A DNA stretch of 64,000 nt from an uncultured Lachnospiraceae bacterium (GTDB lineage: Bacteria; Bacillota; Clostridia; Lachnospirales; Lachnospiraceae), in the NCBI GenBank assembly GCA_947631955.1, contig CANRNJ010000017.1, forward strand, positions 1-64,000. Reading direction: 5' to 3'. Both the position numbers and the translations under genes were made by a program. Position 1 is the stretch's first letter. Each line of letters begins with the position of its first letter. Positions 38,681 through 47,292 of the stretch are shown one piece after another. The notes under the pieces are model-generated. The model saw nothing but the letters and a program-made list of their open reading frames with translations, did no database searches and was not told where the DNA came from.

Positions 38681-39588
38681 CCTTTTTTTCTGTCCGCCAT
38701 ATGTTTCAGCTCATCCAAAGACTCTTTGAATCTGCCGGAAGCCATGGTCGGATTGTTGCGGATCATATCGCGTTTAAAGAAATCGAGCGCATTGTCGAAA
38801 TTGTTCTGGGGATCCGGATAGCCGCTGAATTTACCGCGCAGTTCCGCGATCTCTTCTCGGATGGAAGCGCCGTACGCCGAAGGCTTTGACTGGATAGATT
38901 CCTTCAATTCGGCGAAACGCTGCTTGATGCCCGCGCTGAGTTCTGCCATGCTGAGTTCTCTCTCCTGTTTCTTCTGTTCCTTCTCCTCATTGTTGAAAGC
39001 GACGATCACATCCAGACGGCGCTGCATACGCGTCAGTTCCTCCTTAACACCCTGCATCTTGACAAGGATATCCCGGATGTCCAGAGCCGCTTTAAAGGAC
39101 AGGGTAAAATCGATCACGATATAGACGGTAAGGACCGCGGTCGCATAGTACAGGACACGGTCCGGAACGCTCAGCACGAACCGGTCGATGGGCCGGTGCA
39201 GTACCCTTGTCATGAGCACTGTAAAAAATCCCCACGCAAGCGTGGAAGACAGGCAGATCTGCCCCTGAAAATTAAACCGCTTGTTTGAATAATCCCAATA
39301 GCGGACCTTAAACAGGGCTTCCATAGTAACACCTGTTATATATTCCAGAGCCGTCGCTCCGACGCACCCGGCTATATAAGTCAATACGATATGGTCCGCA
39401 AAAGGCATGGAAACCACAAGCATCATGACCGCTCCGCTTCCGTACAGCGGGAGAAAAGGCCCCCGCATGAAGCCTCTGTTGATCAATTTATTTGATTTCA
39501 GGGATACATAGGCGGACTCAAAACACCATCCCAGAAAACAGTATGTGTAAAATACAAACAACCATTGATATGACGTATAGTGAAACAT
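38674..39588 (-). CDS. Putative ABC-transporter permease-like membrane protein (DUF1113-type)
   Basis: FYTYCFLGWCFESAYVSLKSNKLINRGFMRGPFLPLYGSGAVMML...ATALEYITGVTMEALFKVRYWDYSNKRFNFQGQICLSSTLAWG. Confidence 0.82.
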   Translation of the reverse strand: MFHYTSYQWLFVFYTYCFLGWCFESAYVSLKSNKLINRGFMRGPFLPLYGSGAVMMLVVSMPFADHIVLTYIAGCVGATALEYITGVTMEALFKVRYWDYSNKRFNFQGQICLSSTLAWGFFTVLMTRVLHRPIDRFVLSVPDRVLYYATAVLTVYIVIDFTLSFKAALDIRDILVKMQGVKEELTRMQRRLDVIVAFNNEEKEQKKQERELSMAELSAGIKQRFAELKESIQSKPSAYGASIREEIAELRGKFSGYPDPQNNFDNALDFFKRDMIRNNPTMASGRFKESLDELKHMADRKKGH

Positions 39589-39644
39589 TTCTTCTCTCCG
39601 TATTTCTTATTTTTTTCGGCCTGCTTATCCGGTCGTCTTTTTCC

Positions 39645-40418
39645 TTACCGGTACACCTCGATCACGGCGCGTTCTCTGCCCTTGCGCGTTTCGCCCCGGA
39701 GCCCTTTGTAAGTGAACCGGCCAAATCCTCTTACCGTCACCGCATCCTGCTCTTTGAGAAAATAACTGTTGTTCTCCATCAGCCTTCCGTTGACGAAGAC
39801 CCTCCCCGCCTTAAACAGTTCAAGGCTGTGGCTCCGGGCCATATTGTATACTTTTGATACGATCCCGTCGATCCGGGCCGACGATACCGAGAGCAGCACT
39901 TCCTCGACATCCGGCGCTTTGAGAGAATCTGCCGCGTCCGTTTCGGAACATTTCACGCGCGTGTGCCTGACCTGAGTGAGGTTGTCGGTCAGAAACGGCA
40001 CGATGCTCTTCTGGCAGAAAAGGATACAGCCGCCCTGCTCCGGGAACAGATCTCCGAGCAGCCCTCTCGCAATTCCGAGATTCATGAGCGCTCCCAGATA
40101 GTCCCTGTGGGTCAGCTTCTCCGCGAAATCTGCCCGGACCGGCGTAACAAAAAGAGCCGCGATCGGGTAATCTTCCTCATAGCCGAGCAGTTCCCTGTTT
40201 CCGAACCGTATCATCTTCCGCTCACATTCCGGCGTACCGCCCTCCATGGCACAGCCTGCATAGGCCACTTCTTTTTCCGTTTCATAGAAGACCTGCTGCT
40301 CCGCCAGACTTAAAAAAGGGGTATATGTGTAAATACCCCTGTCGTAAGATTTTCGTGCCAGTTCGATCAATCGGTTCCTCAGCTGCTGCTGTTCTCTGTC
40401 TGCCATGCTGCCATCCAT
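39645..40418 (-). CDS. YlmH-like S4-domain RNA-binding protein
   Basis: RSHSLELFKAGRVFVNGRLMENNSYFLKEQDAVTVRGFGRFTYKG; N-terminal YlmH-like fold. Confidence 0.85.
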   Translation of the reverse strand: MDGSMADREQQQLRNRLIELARKSYDRGIYTYTPFLSLAEQQVFYETEKEVAYAGCAMEGGTPECERKMIRFGNRELLGYEEDYPIAALFVTPVRADFAEKLTHRDYLGALMNLGIARGLLGDLFPEQGGCILFCQKSIVPFLTDNLTQVRHTRVKCSETDAADSLKAPDVEEVLLSVSSARIDGIVSKVYNMARSHSLELFKAGRVFVNGRLMENNSYFLKEQDAVTVRGFGRFTYKGLRGETRKGRERAVIEVYR

Positions 40419-40421
40419 ACC

Positions 40422-41351
40422 TTATGTGAAACTGATAACGGTTTCCTTCGGCTGTCTGGTCTGCTCTACGCCGACGGCATGCAGGACCGGGCCTTCGCCC
40501 TGATAATCCGCAAAGTATTCCTTTGCGACCTTCGCCGTCACTTTGACCCATTGTTTTTCTTTCAACGCGTCCGCCTTGTCGTACTCGCACGCGAACCCCA
40601 GAAAAGCCATATCTTCCGCACAGCATGTCATCGCCATCCGTCCGGGCACGAAATATCCCTTCGGAAAATCCTTCGGCTTCACCACCATAGCGGTAAAACG
40701 GACCGTCTTGTCCTCATAACGCTCCAAGTGATCCAGCGAATCCAGATACCAGATGCCGTACCCTTCATCGTCCAATTCAATAACAGGCGCTTTTAAATCG
40801 TAGGGCAGATCGTCCTCCATAATGGAACTGACCTCGCCGTTGGAATCTTCAAAAATGATCTCCGCCTTCTGATTGATGGCTTTCACGTTGCGCTTGTACC
40901 CGCTCAGATCCTTCACGTCGTCGCAGCGGTTGAAGATGATCATCTCCGAAGCGCGTATCTGCTCTGCCAGAAGCGATTTCATGTTGGTAAAATACATCGG
41001 AAACGTGGAGGCGTCAATGGTCGTGATCTGCTGCTCGATGCGCCAGTGCCACGGGAGTTTCATCTCCTTATAATTCCACATACCGTTGTATTCGATGATT
41101 ATGCGCTCCGGCTTGTATTTTTTCTCCAGTTCGATCAAATGCGCCGGCTGGAACTGTTCCTGTTCGTCGATCAGCACCATATCCGTACGGCTGAGCTTCA
41201 ACAGTTCCTCGTCATATTCGTTGATGCCCTCCTCGCAGACGAGCAGCAGGGTCCTGCCCCTCACCTGAAAATAAGGCTGTGCGAGCGTATAAGTGATAAA
41301 CTCGGTTTTCCCGCTCTCTAAGAATCCGTTGATCACATAGACCGGTTTCAC
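40422..41351 (-). CDS. CobW-like GTPase with C-terminal YcgQ/TIGR03943-like region
   Basis: MKPVYVINGFLESGKTEFITYTLAQPYF; C-terminal GYFVPGRMAMTCCAEDMAFLGFACEYDKAD...WVKVTAKV. Confidence 0.75.
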   Translation of the reverse strand: MKPVYVINGFLESGKTEFITYTLAQPYFQVRGRTLLLVCEEGINEYDEELLKLSRTDMVLIDEQEQFQPAHLIELEKKYKPERIIIEYNGMWNYKEMKLPWHWRIEQQITTIDASTFPMYFTNMKSLLAEQIRASEMIIFNRCDDVKDLSGYKRNVKAINQKAEIIFEDSNGEVSSIMEDDLPYDLKAPVIELDDEGYGIWYLDSLDHLERYEDKTVRFTAMVVKPKDFPKGYFVPGRMAMTCCAEDMAFLGFACEYDKADALKEKQWVKVTAKVAKEYFADYQGEGPVLHAVGVEQTRQPKETVISFT

Positions 41352-41400
41352 GAAACATCACACCTTTCCAAATCATCCTTGCTTCTTTTCCGTCTATCTG

Positions 41401-42582
41401 CTATTTGCGGAACAGTTCCGCCAGATTGTCTTCTTTTAACTCGGACCCGATCACGCAGAACTTGCCCGTCACGTCCGGTCTGCCGTCCCTGATGCTGCTC
41501 TCTTCCGGCACATAATCGAAATAGATCCAGCCGCCGTCCGTTCCTGCCACCATGCCTTTCGCTCTCAGGACAAGACCGTACGCATCCGCTTTTTCAAGCT
41601 GCTCAAGGATATGGGCGATCTCCTCCTTGGAATAAACGGCCGGAGTTTCCATTCCCCAGCTCGTAAAGATCTCGTCGGCGTGGTGATGGCCGTGATGGTC
41701 GTGCTCATGGTCGTGGTCGTGATGATGCTCGTGCTCATGTTCGTGATCGTGGTCATGATGCTCGTGCTCATGTTCATGGTCGTGGTCATGATGCTCGTGC
41801 TCATGCTCGTGGTCGTGGTCATGATGCTCATGGTCATGTTCGTGGTCGTGGTCATGATGCTCATGGTCATGTTCGTGGTCGTGGTCATGATGCTCATGCT
41901 CGTGATCGTGGTCGTGGCAGCAGCAGTCATGATCATGCTCCTCATGATGCTCCATCACCTCTCGCATCAGTTCAGCCTCCAGATCTTTGGCGCCCTCGAT
42001 CGTTTCCAGAATATCTTTTCCGTCCAAAGCGTCCCAAGGCGTCGTAATAATAGTGGCTTTCCCGTTGTGTTCCCGTATCATCTCCACGCAGGCCGCCAGC
42101 TTCTCCTCATTCAGTTTGTCCGTACGGCTCAGAACGATGGTCCCGGCATGTTCGATCTGATTGATAAAAAACTCCCCGAAATTCTTGATATACATCCTGC
42201 ACTTGCAGGCGTCTACCACCGCGACCGCGCTGTTCAGTTCAACGTCCCGGTCCGCCATGGCGTCCTGAACGGCCTTCATAACATCCGACAGCTTGCCCAC
42301 TCCCGAAGGCTCGATCAAGATACGCTCCGGCGCATAAGTGTCAAGCACTTCTTTGAGCGAAGTGCCGAAATCTCCCACCAAGGAACAGCAGATACAGCCG
42401 GAATTCATCTCTTTGATCTGAATTCCCGCCTCTTTCAAAAATCCGCCGTCAATGCCGATCTCGCCGAACTCATTTTCGATCAGTACCACCTTGGTGTCCC
42501 CCAAGGCCTCTTTTAACAGCTTCTTGATAAGCGTCGTTTTACCTGCTCCGAGAAATCCGGAAACAATATCGATCTTAGTCAT
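41401..42582 (-). CDS. CobW/COG0523 GTPase with His-rich metal-binding insert
   Basis: MTKIDIVSGFLGAGKTTLIKKLL; CxCC motif GCICCSLVGDFG; (HDHDHEHDHEH)n insert. Confidence 0.92.
   Translation of the reverse strand: MTKIDIVSGFLGAGKTTLIKKLLKEALGDTKVVLIENEFGEIGIDGGFLKEAGIQIKEMNSGCICCSLVGDFGTSLKEVLDTYAPERILIEPSGVGKLSDVMKAVQDAMADRDVELNSAVAVVDACKCRMYIKNFGEFFINQIEHAGTIVLSRTDKLNEEKLAACVEMIREHNGKATIITTPWDALDGKDILETIEGAKDLEAELMREVMEHHEEHDHDCCCHDHDHEHEHHDHDHEHDHEHHDHDHEHDHEHHDHDHEHEHEHHDHDHEHEHEHHDHDHEHEHEHHHDHDHEHDHHGHHHADEIFTSWGMETPAVYSKEEIAHILEQLEKADAYGLVLRAKGMVAGTDGGWIYFDYVPEESSIRDGRPDVTGKFCVIGSELKEDNLAELFRK
41675..41955. repeat. Coding 33-bp (11-aa) tandem repeat, HDHDHE(H/D)xEH
   Basis: About 6-7 consecutive His/Asp/Glu units in the COG0523 GTPase. 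Confidence 0.9.
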
Positions 42583-42684
42583 TGCATTAACACCAGCCTT
42601 TCCTGTAAACGCGGTACGACAGTCTGCACCGCACAACTTATTATTCTCTTCCTTTTATTCCAATATGTCAAGATATCCATCCAA

Positions 42685-42750
42685 ATGAAACTCTGCACCC
42701 GCCGGATGAAACTCCTGCATCACCCGGATGAACCCGTCCGTATCAGTCCA
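42685..42750. repeat. 21-22 bp near-tandem trimer just after the ABC-2 permease stop
   Basis: ATGAA(A)C.. starts at 42685, 42706, 42728: ATGAAACTCTGCACCCGCCGG / ATGAAACTCCTGCATCACCCGG / ATGAACCCGTCCGTATCAGTCC. Confidence 0.6.
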
Positions 42751-43522
42751 GATTGAGTTTTTTCTCCATCATATACCATGTGATCAGATAGAAGACGACC
42801 ACATAGATCAGGCCCGTGATCAGGCTGTACTCCCACATGGTATCATAGGTGAACTCCCCGGTCCTGTTGATGATGCTCAAAATGGCCACCTGATAGATCG
42901 TATTCAGGATCTGCTGTATGATCTGGACCGCAAAAAAGAATCCAAACGACGTCAGCAGTTTATGGTCGGCGGAAAGCTGCCCTAAGGAAATGCAGGCCGT
43001 CACCTTCAGGACGCGTGCAAACATGCCCACGATCAGCGCGATGATCCCCATAGCCGCCGTGAACATAGACCCCACATCGCTGTATGCCTCCGTCGCAATG
43101 GAGCGGAGCACTTCAAAGACCCAGAACCCCCAATCTTTGAAATCCGAGTCAAAGACGAGAAACAGCGACACATATATCAGAAACATGCTGATTATGATCC
43201 ATATCGTGGAAACGAGCACTTTGGCGATGATGATATGATGTTTATCCACCGGAAGGGTATGAAGCAGATATCCCTGATCCAAATAGGTCGAGGTATAGAA
43301 ATGCCAGACCAGATACACCGCCGATCCGATGAGCACCATAAAAAGGCTCAGAACATAGGTCAGCAGGATCATGACGGCCGCCATATCCATCGCAAGACTG
43401 CCCTTCACATCCAGCCTCCATGTGATCCATGTAAAGAAAGAGGTGACAAGGGTCAGCAGATTGACCGGAACAAGAAGCTTCCACGTTGCCTGCCATTCAT
43501 ATTTTATCAACTTTCCTAACAC
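42743..43522 (-). CDS. ABC-2 type transporter permease
   Basis: Multi-TM 259 aa protein (MLGKLIKYEWQATWKLLVPVNLLTLV) overlapping the ATPase gene. Confidence 0.82.
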   Translation of the reverse strand: MLGKLIKYEWQATWKLLVPVNLLTLVTSFFTWITWRLDVKGSLAMDMAAVMILLTYVLSLFMVLIGSAVYLVWHFYTSTYLDQGYLLHTLPVDKHHIIIAKVLVSTIWIIISMFLIYVSLFLVFDSDFKDWGFWVFEVLRSIATEAYSDVGSMFTAAMGIIALIVGMFARVLKVTACISLGQLSADHKLLTSFGFFFAVQIIQQILNTIYQVAILSIINRTGEFTYDTMWEYSLITGLIYVVVFYLITWYMMEKKLNLD

Positions 43523-44214
43523 GCGAACACCTCCCTGAAAAAACGGTCCACGGACTTGCCTTCATTGCGCCGGATCTGCTCCGTGCCCGCCTGCAGCACG
43601 ATATTTCCCTGTCTTATGAACACCACTTCATCCAATATATTCTCCACGTCCGCGATCAGATGGGTAGACAAAAGGACAGACGCATTTCTGTTATAATTGG
43701 CCACGATGGTGTGCAGTATATAATCCCTCGCCGCCGGATCCACGCCCGCGATCGGTTCATCCAGGACATAAAGGTCCGCGTTCCGGCTCATAACAAGGAT
43801 CAGCTGCACTTTTTCCTTCGTACCTTTAGAAAGATTCTTAAGCCTTTCATAAGGCTGTATCTGAAGCCGCGCCAGCATATCATACGCTCTTTCAACCTGA
43901 AAATCGGGGTAAAAATCCCGAAAATAATTGACGATCTCCATGACCTTCATCCCCGGCTGGAGATAAGTCCGCTCCGGCAGATAGGCGATTCTCCGCTTCG
44001 TTTCTATCCCCGGCTCCAGTCCGTTTATCAGGATCTCGCCGGACGTGGGCCGCAGCAGGCCGTTCATCAGCTTTATCAACGTAGTCTTGCCGCTCCCGTT
44101 AGGTCCCAGCAGACCGATGATCCTGCCTCTTTCCAGATTCAGATAAATCTGATTAAGCGCCAACTTGCCGCCGTATGTCTTCGTCAATCCTCTGCATTGC
44201 ACAATCGGTATCAT
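43516..44214 (-). CDS. ABC transporter ATP-binding protein
   Basis: LLGPNGSGKTTLIKLMNGLLRPTSGEI; LSKGTKEKVQLILVMSRNADLYVLDEPIAGVD. Confidence 0.93.
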   Translation of the reverse strand: MIPIVQCRGLTKTYGGKLALNQIYLNLERGRIIGLLGPNGSGKTTLIKLMNGLLRPTSGEILINGLEPGIETKRRIAYLPERTYLQPGMKVMEIVNYFRDFYPDFQVERAYDMLARLQIQPYERLKNLSKGTKEKVQLILVMSRNADLYVLDEPIAGVDPAARDYILHTIVANYNRNASVLLSTHLIADVENILDEVVFIRQGNIVLQAGTEQIRRNEGKSVDRFFREVFAC

Positions 44215-44255
44215 AATGTTTTCCCTCTTTCACGCGCCCTGCCTGCGCTCCGTTC

Positions 44256-45128
44256 TTACACACTGATCTTATACCGCGCTTCAAACGTTCTGCCCGCCTC
44301 CAAAGACTGCATCCACTCGCGCTCTTTCCAATCTCCGTCGTAGCCCGCCCTGTCGCATCTGCCGTACCACGGTTCGATGCAGATGAACGGGGCATTTTTC
44401 TTCGGCGGCGACCATATGCCGAACAAAGGCGCGTCAAACTCTACCGTCAGATAATCTCTCCCGTCCGGCGCCGTCAGCGCCGCTTTATGCGCCTGATCGT
44501 GTTCTATGACAAGCGCGTCATTATCAAACAGATGCTCTGTCACCGGCAGCAAGCCGTCCTGAAGATCGTAGACGACCTGTTTCCCGCTTATCAGGCCGTT
44601 TTCCAGACAGGAAGAAACGATCCTGTCCCTGACGTCGAACCGTATCTTGTAATCGGTCTGTTTCGTGCCCTCGTCAATGGGACAGAGGAACGCCGGATGC
44701 CCTCCGATGGAAAAAAAGATCGTATCTCTGCCGGGATTGTGGACCCGCCACTTCACGATCACCGACCGATCCGCCAGTTCATAGCCCAGTTCCAGAACGA
44801 AAGGATAAGGATACACGGCTGACGTTTCCGCCGTCGATTCCAACAGAAACCATATCTCATGCGCCACTTGGCTTTTTAACCGAAATTCCATATCTCTGGC
44901 AAATCCGTGTTGGCCCATCGGATAATCCTGTCCGTTGAGATGATAAACGCCGCCGTTGACTCCTCCGACTAGAGGAAAAAGCACCGGCGATGTGCGTTTC
45001 CAATACTTTGCATCGGCGCACCACATATATTCTCTTCCCGACGCGACCTCCTTGAGCGACTTAAGTTCTGCGCCCATACTGTCCACCTGTATCGTGATCT
45101 TATCGCTGCTGATCTGAAATAACGCCAT
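44256..45128 (-). CDS. Aldose 1-epimerase family protein
   Basis: SMGAELKSLKEVASGREYMWCADAKYWKRTSPVLFPLVG; SIGGHPAFLCP; FICIEPWYGRCD. Confidence 0.9.
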   Translation of the reverse strand: MALFQISSDKITIQVDSMGAELKSLKEVASGREYMWCADAKYWKRTSPVLFPLVGGVNGGVYHLNGQDYPMGQHGFARDMEFRLKSQVAHEIWFLLESTAETSAVYPYPFVLELGYELADRSVIVKWRVHNPGRDTIFFSIGGHPAFLCPIDEGTKQTDYKIRFDVRDRIVSSCLENGLISGKQVVYDLQDGLLPVTEHLFDNDALVIEHDQAHKAALTAPDGRDYLTVEFDAPLFGIWSPPKKNAPFICIEPWYGRCDRAGYDGDWKEREWMQSLEAGRTFEARYKISV

Positions 45129-45317
45129 ATCGACCTCCGCTGTATTCCTGTCCGCCCTTCCGGGACTGCCGCCATATATAGATTATTTTAACACATCTGT
45201 CATTCATATCCAAGTCCCGGTTAAAGAACACTCCCCCTGCGTTTAAAAGCAAAGGCCCGCGCGCAGGCCAAAGGCTGTGCTTTCCGGTCAAAGGCCCGCA
45301 TGCACTCCGTATCCCGC

Positions 45318-46340
45318 CTAAGCGTCTGTCCGCTCACCCGTCTGCACGCCCGCCGTCTTAGTCAGCGGATGCCGGAGCACCAGACTCTCCGTGTGATATC
45401 TGTGCCGGGGAAGATCCTTCGTGAGCGCGCGCAGCTGCATCGTCAGCCACTCTTTCAGCACCTCCGTGTCAGTCTGCCGGATACGGGTCTTTTCACCTAT
45501 CCGGTAGGATCTGGTCTTGGAAAAACAGGGGAGCATGACGGCGACTTCCCGGCCGCGGTCCGACACCACATACTCCCCGCCGCGTTTCAGGTATGCCTCC
45601 AGAATACATTCGTAGGACTGCGGCAGAGTGTCTGCCGGACGCTCTATCGAACTGGTGTACTCCCACAAGCGCTTCCTGCCAGTTAAGTCCTGCGCCGTAT
45701 ATTCCGCGAACCCGGCCTCCCACTCAGCCTCAAACTGCCGGTTGCGGTTCTCCCACTCCAAGAGGATCTGCACGGCTTCGCTGTAGATCTGTTCCGAGCG
45801 TCTGCCGATCTCTTCCTCACAGACGCTTACTTCTTTTCCCACCGCGTCCAGCACCGCCGCAAAAGAGGACTCGCCGCGCGTACGCCTGCTGCCCCGCTCG
45901 ATCCTGACGGAATTATCCACCAGATACTGATAAAATTCGGCCATATCGCAGGTTTCAAAATCAAGTTTACATAATACTTTCCCTGTAAGATCGTACACAA
46001 CCAGATGATGCGCACTGTACTGTGTCCCCATCTGACAATAGCCGATCTCATCCAATGTGAACTGCTTCTTTTTCCGGAACATGTTTACATAACATATATT
46101 CATCTCATCGACACAGATCCGTCTGTTAAAATACAGCAGGAAAAAAGCCGCGCCGCCCAGTATTATACCGGCCAGAGGGATATACAGAAGCGCGCCGCCG
46201 CCCCGTGCGGCCGGATGCATCATGCGCATGACCGATATGAAGACCGCAAGCGCCACGGCCAATATCCCGCACAGGAGAGCCGATTTGTTCTCCCTTGCCT
46301 GAAACCTGATCCCCTCTTCTTGATCCGAATATTTATCCAT
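45318..46340 (-). CDS. Hypothetical protein with two predicted N-terminal TM helices
   Basis: MDKYSDQEEGIRFQARENKSALLCGILAVALAVFISVMRM...GALLYIPLAGIILGGAAFFLLYFNRR; start overlaps the upstream protease stop. Confidence 0.7.
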   Translation of the reverse strand: MDKYSDQEEGIRFQARENKSALLCGILAVALAVFISVMRMMHPAARGGGALLYIPLAGIILGGAAFFLLYFNRRICVDEMNICYVNMFRKKKQFTLDEIGYCQMGTQYSAHHLVVYDLTGKVLCKLDFETCDMAEFYQYLVDNSVRIERGSRRTRGESSFAAVLDAVGKEVSVCEEEIGRRSEQIYSEAVQILLEWENRNRQFEAEWEAGFAEYTAQDLTGRKRLWEYTSSIERPADTLPQSYECILEAYLKRGGEYVVSDRGREVAVMLPCFSKTRSYRIGEKTRIRQTDTEVLKEWLTMQLRALTKDLPRHRYHTESLVLRHPLTKTAGVQTGERTDA

Positions 46341-47148
46341 TCTCGTCCGTGATCTCCTCATATGCCGCCATAATATGCCGCACCGGCACACTGGCAAACT
46401 CGTCCTCTATCGTTCCCGCCGTAGTCATGCCGATCAGGCGGCCCTCTGCGTCAAAAGTCCCGCCGCCGGACATGCCCGCCTTGGCATAACAGCGGCCGTA
46501 TACCATATAGGCGTCCAGATCTTCAATATACCGGTACGCGTCTTCGATCGTCCCCTCGTAATACTGTTCCTCGGCATCCATGGCCCCCGCATCCACGAGA
46601 AACAGGGCATCTCCCGGATCCATCTCCTGTGCCGCCTCCGCATCGGATCTGGCGCAGCGCATCGTCTGGAGTTCTTCGTAGGTAAAAAGACCGCAGTCCA
46701 CAGCCAGAAATCCTACGTCAAACTGCTCCGATACGCCTAAGATACCGGCGTCCGCATCGTACCCCTGCGGAAAATGCACATAGCCATCCTCTGCTTTCCA
46801 ATAATCCAACACATGCCTGTTGGTGGCGATCACGATCCGTTCGTCCGACAGTTCCCAGACGATCCCGCTGCCGTGGGCTCTCCCCATCTGGATGCGCACA
46901 ATACAATTTTTGACATTTTCGTAAGCCCTGCCGCAGTCCGCCCCGTCCAGCACGGGCGTTTCCAGATATCCCAGAGCCCGCATACCTTCATAGATATCCT
47001 GCTCCGTCACGGTCTGTACCAGATGCGGCGGCATATTTTCGGCATGGGCCGGAATTGCGGGCGCGCATACGGCCGCAGACAGAAGCATTATACGGCAGAC
47101 GATTCCGAGAAATGATCCTCGTTTCACAAAAGCAGTACGTCCTTTCAT
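46333..47148 (-). CDS. Secreted trypsin-like serine protease domain protein
   Basis: Signal peptide (MLLSAAVCAPAIPAHA); GSGIVWELSDERIVIATNRHVLDYW; DVGFLAV; KAGMSGGGTFDAEGRLIGMTTAG (His/Asp/Ser context). Confidence 0.82.
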   Translation of the reverse strand: MKGRTAFVKRGSFLGIVCRIMLLSAAVCAPAIPAHAENMPPHLVQTVTEQDIYEGMRALGYLETPVLDGADCGRAYENVKNCIVRIQMGRAHGSGIVWELSDERIVIATNRHVLDYWKAEDGYVHFPQGYDADAGILGVSEQFDVGFLAVDCGLFTYEELQTMRCARSDAEAAQEMDPGDALFLVDAGAMDAEEQYYEGTIEDAYRYIEDLDAYMVYGRCYAKAGMSGGGTFDAEGRLIGMTTAGTIEDEFASVPVRHIMAAYEEITDENG

Positions 47149-47292
47149 ACGATTTTTATTAATATACCCCTTTTTGAAAGTTTTTTCAAATCTTTCCGGG
47201 GATAAAAAGGAGCTGCCGCTCCATAGACGATCCATCTATTTTGCAACAGCCCCTGAATACCATTATTTTATTGCTTTTTTCCGATAACGGGA

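Noticed and set aside
41675-41955. Possible CRISPR array because of regular repeats
   Set aside because: Repeats are contiguous, in-frame coding units without unique spacers. No CRISPR-like repeat/spacer pattern or cas genes seen anywhere in the window.
41565-42516. Alternative ORFs rich in Met/Thr or Val/Met over the His-rich region
   Set aside because: Frame-shifted readings of the 33-bp His-coding repeat; the COG0523 frame is the coherent one.
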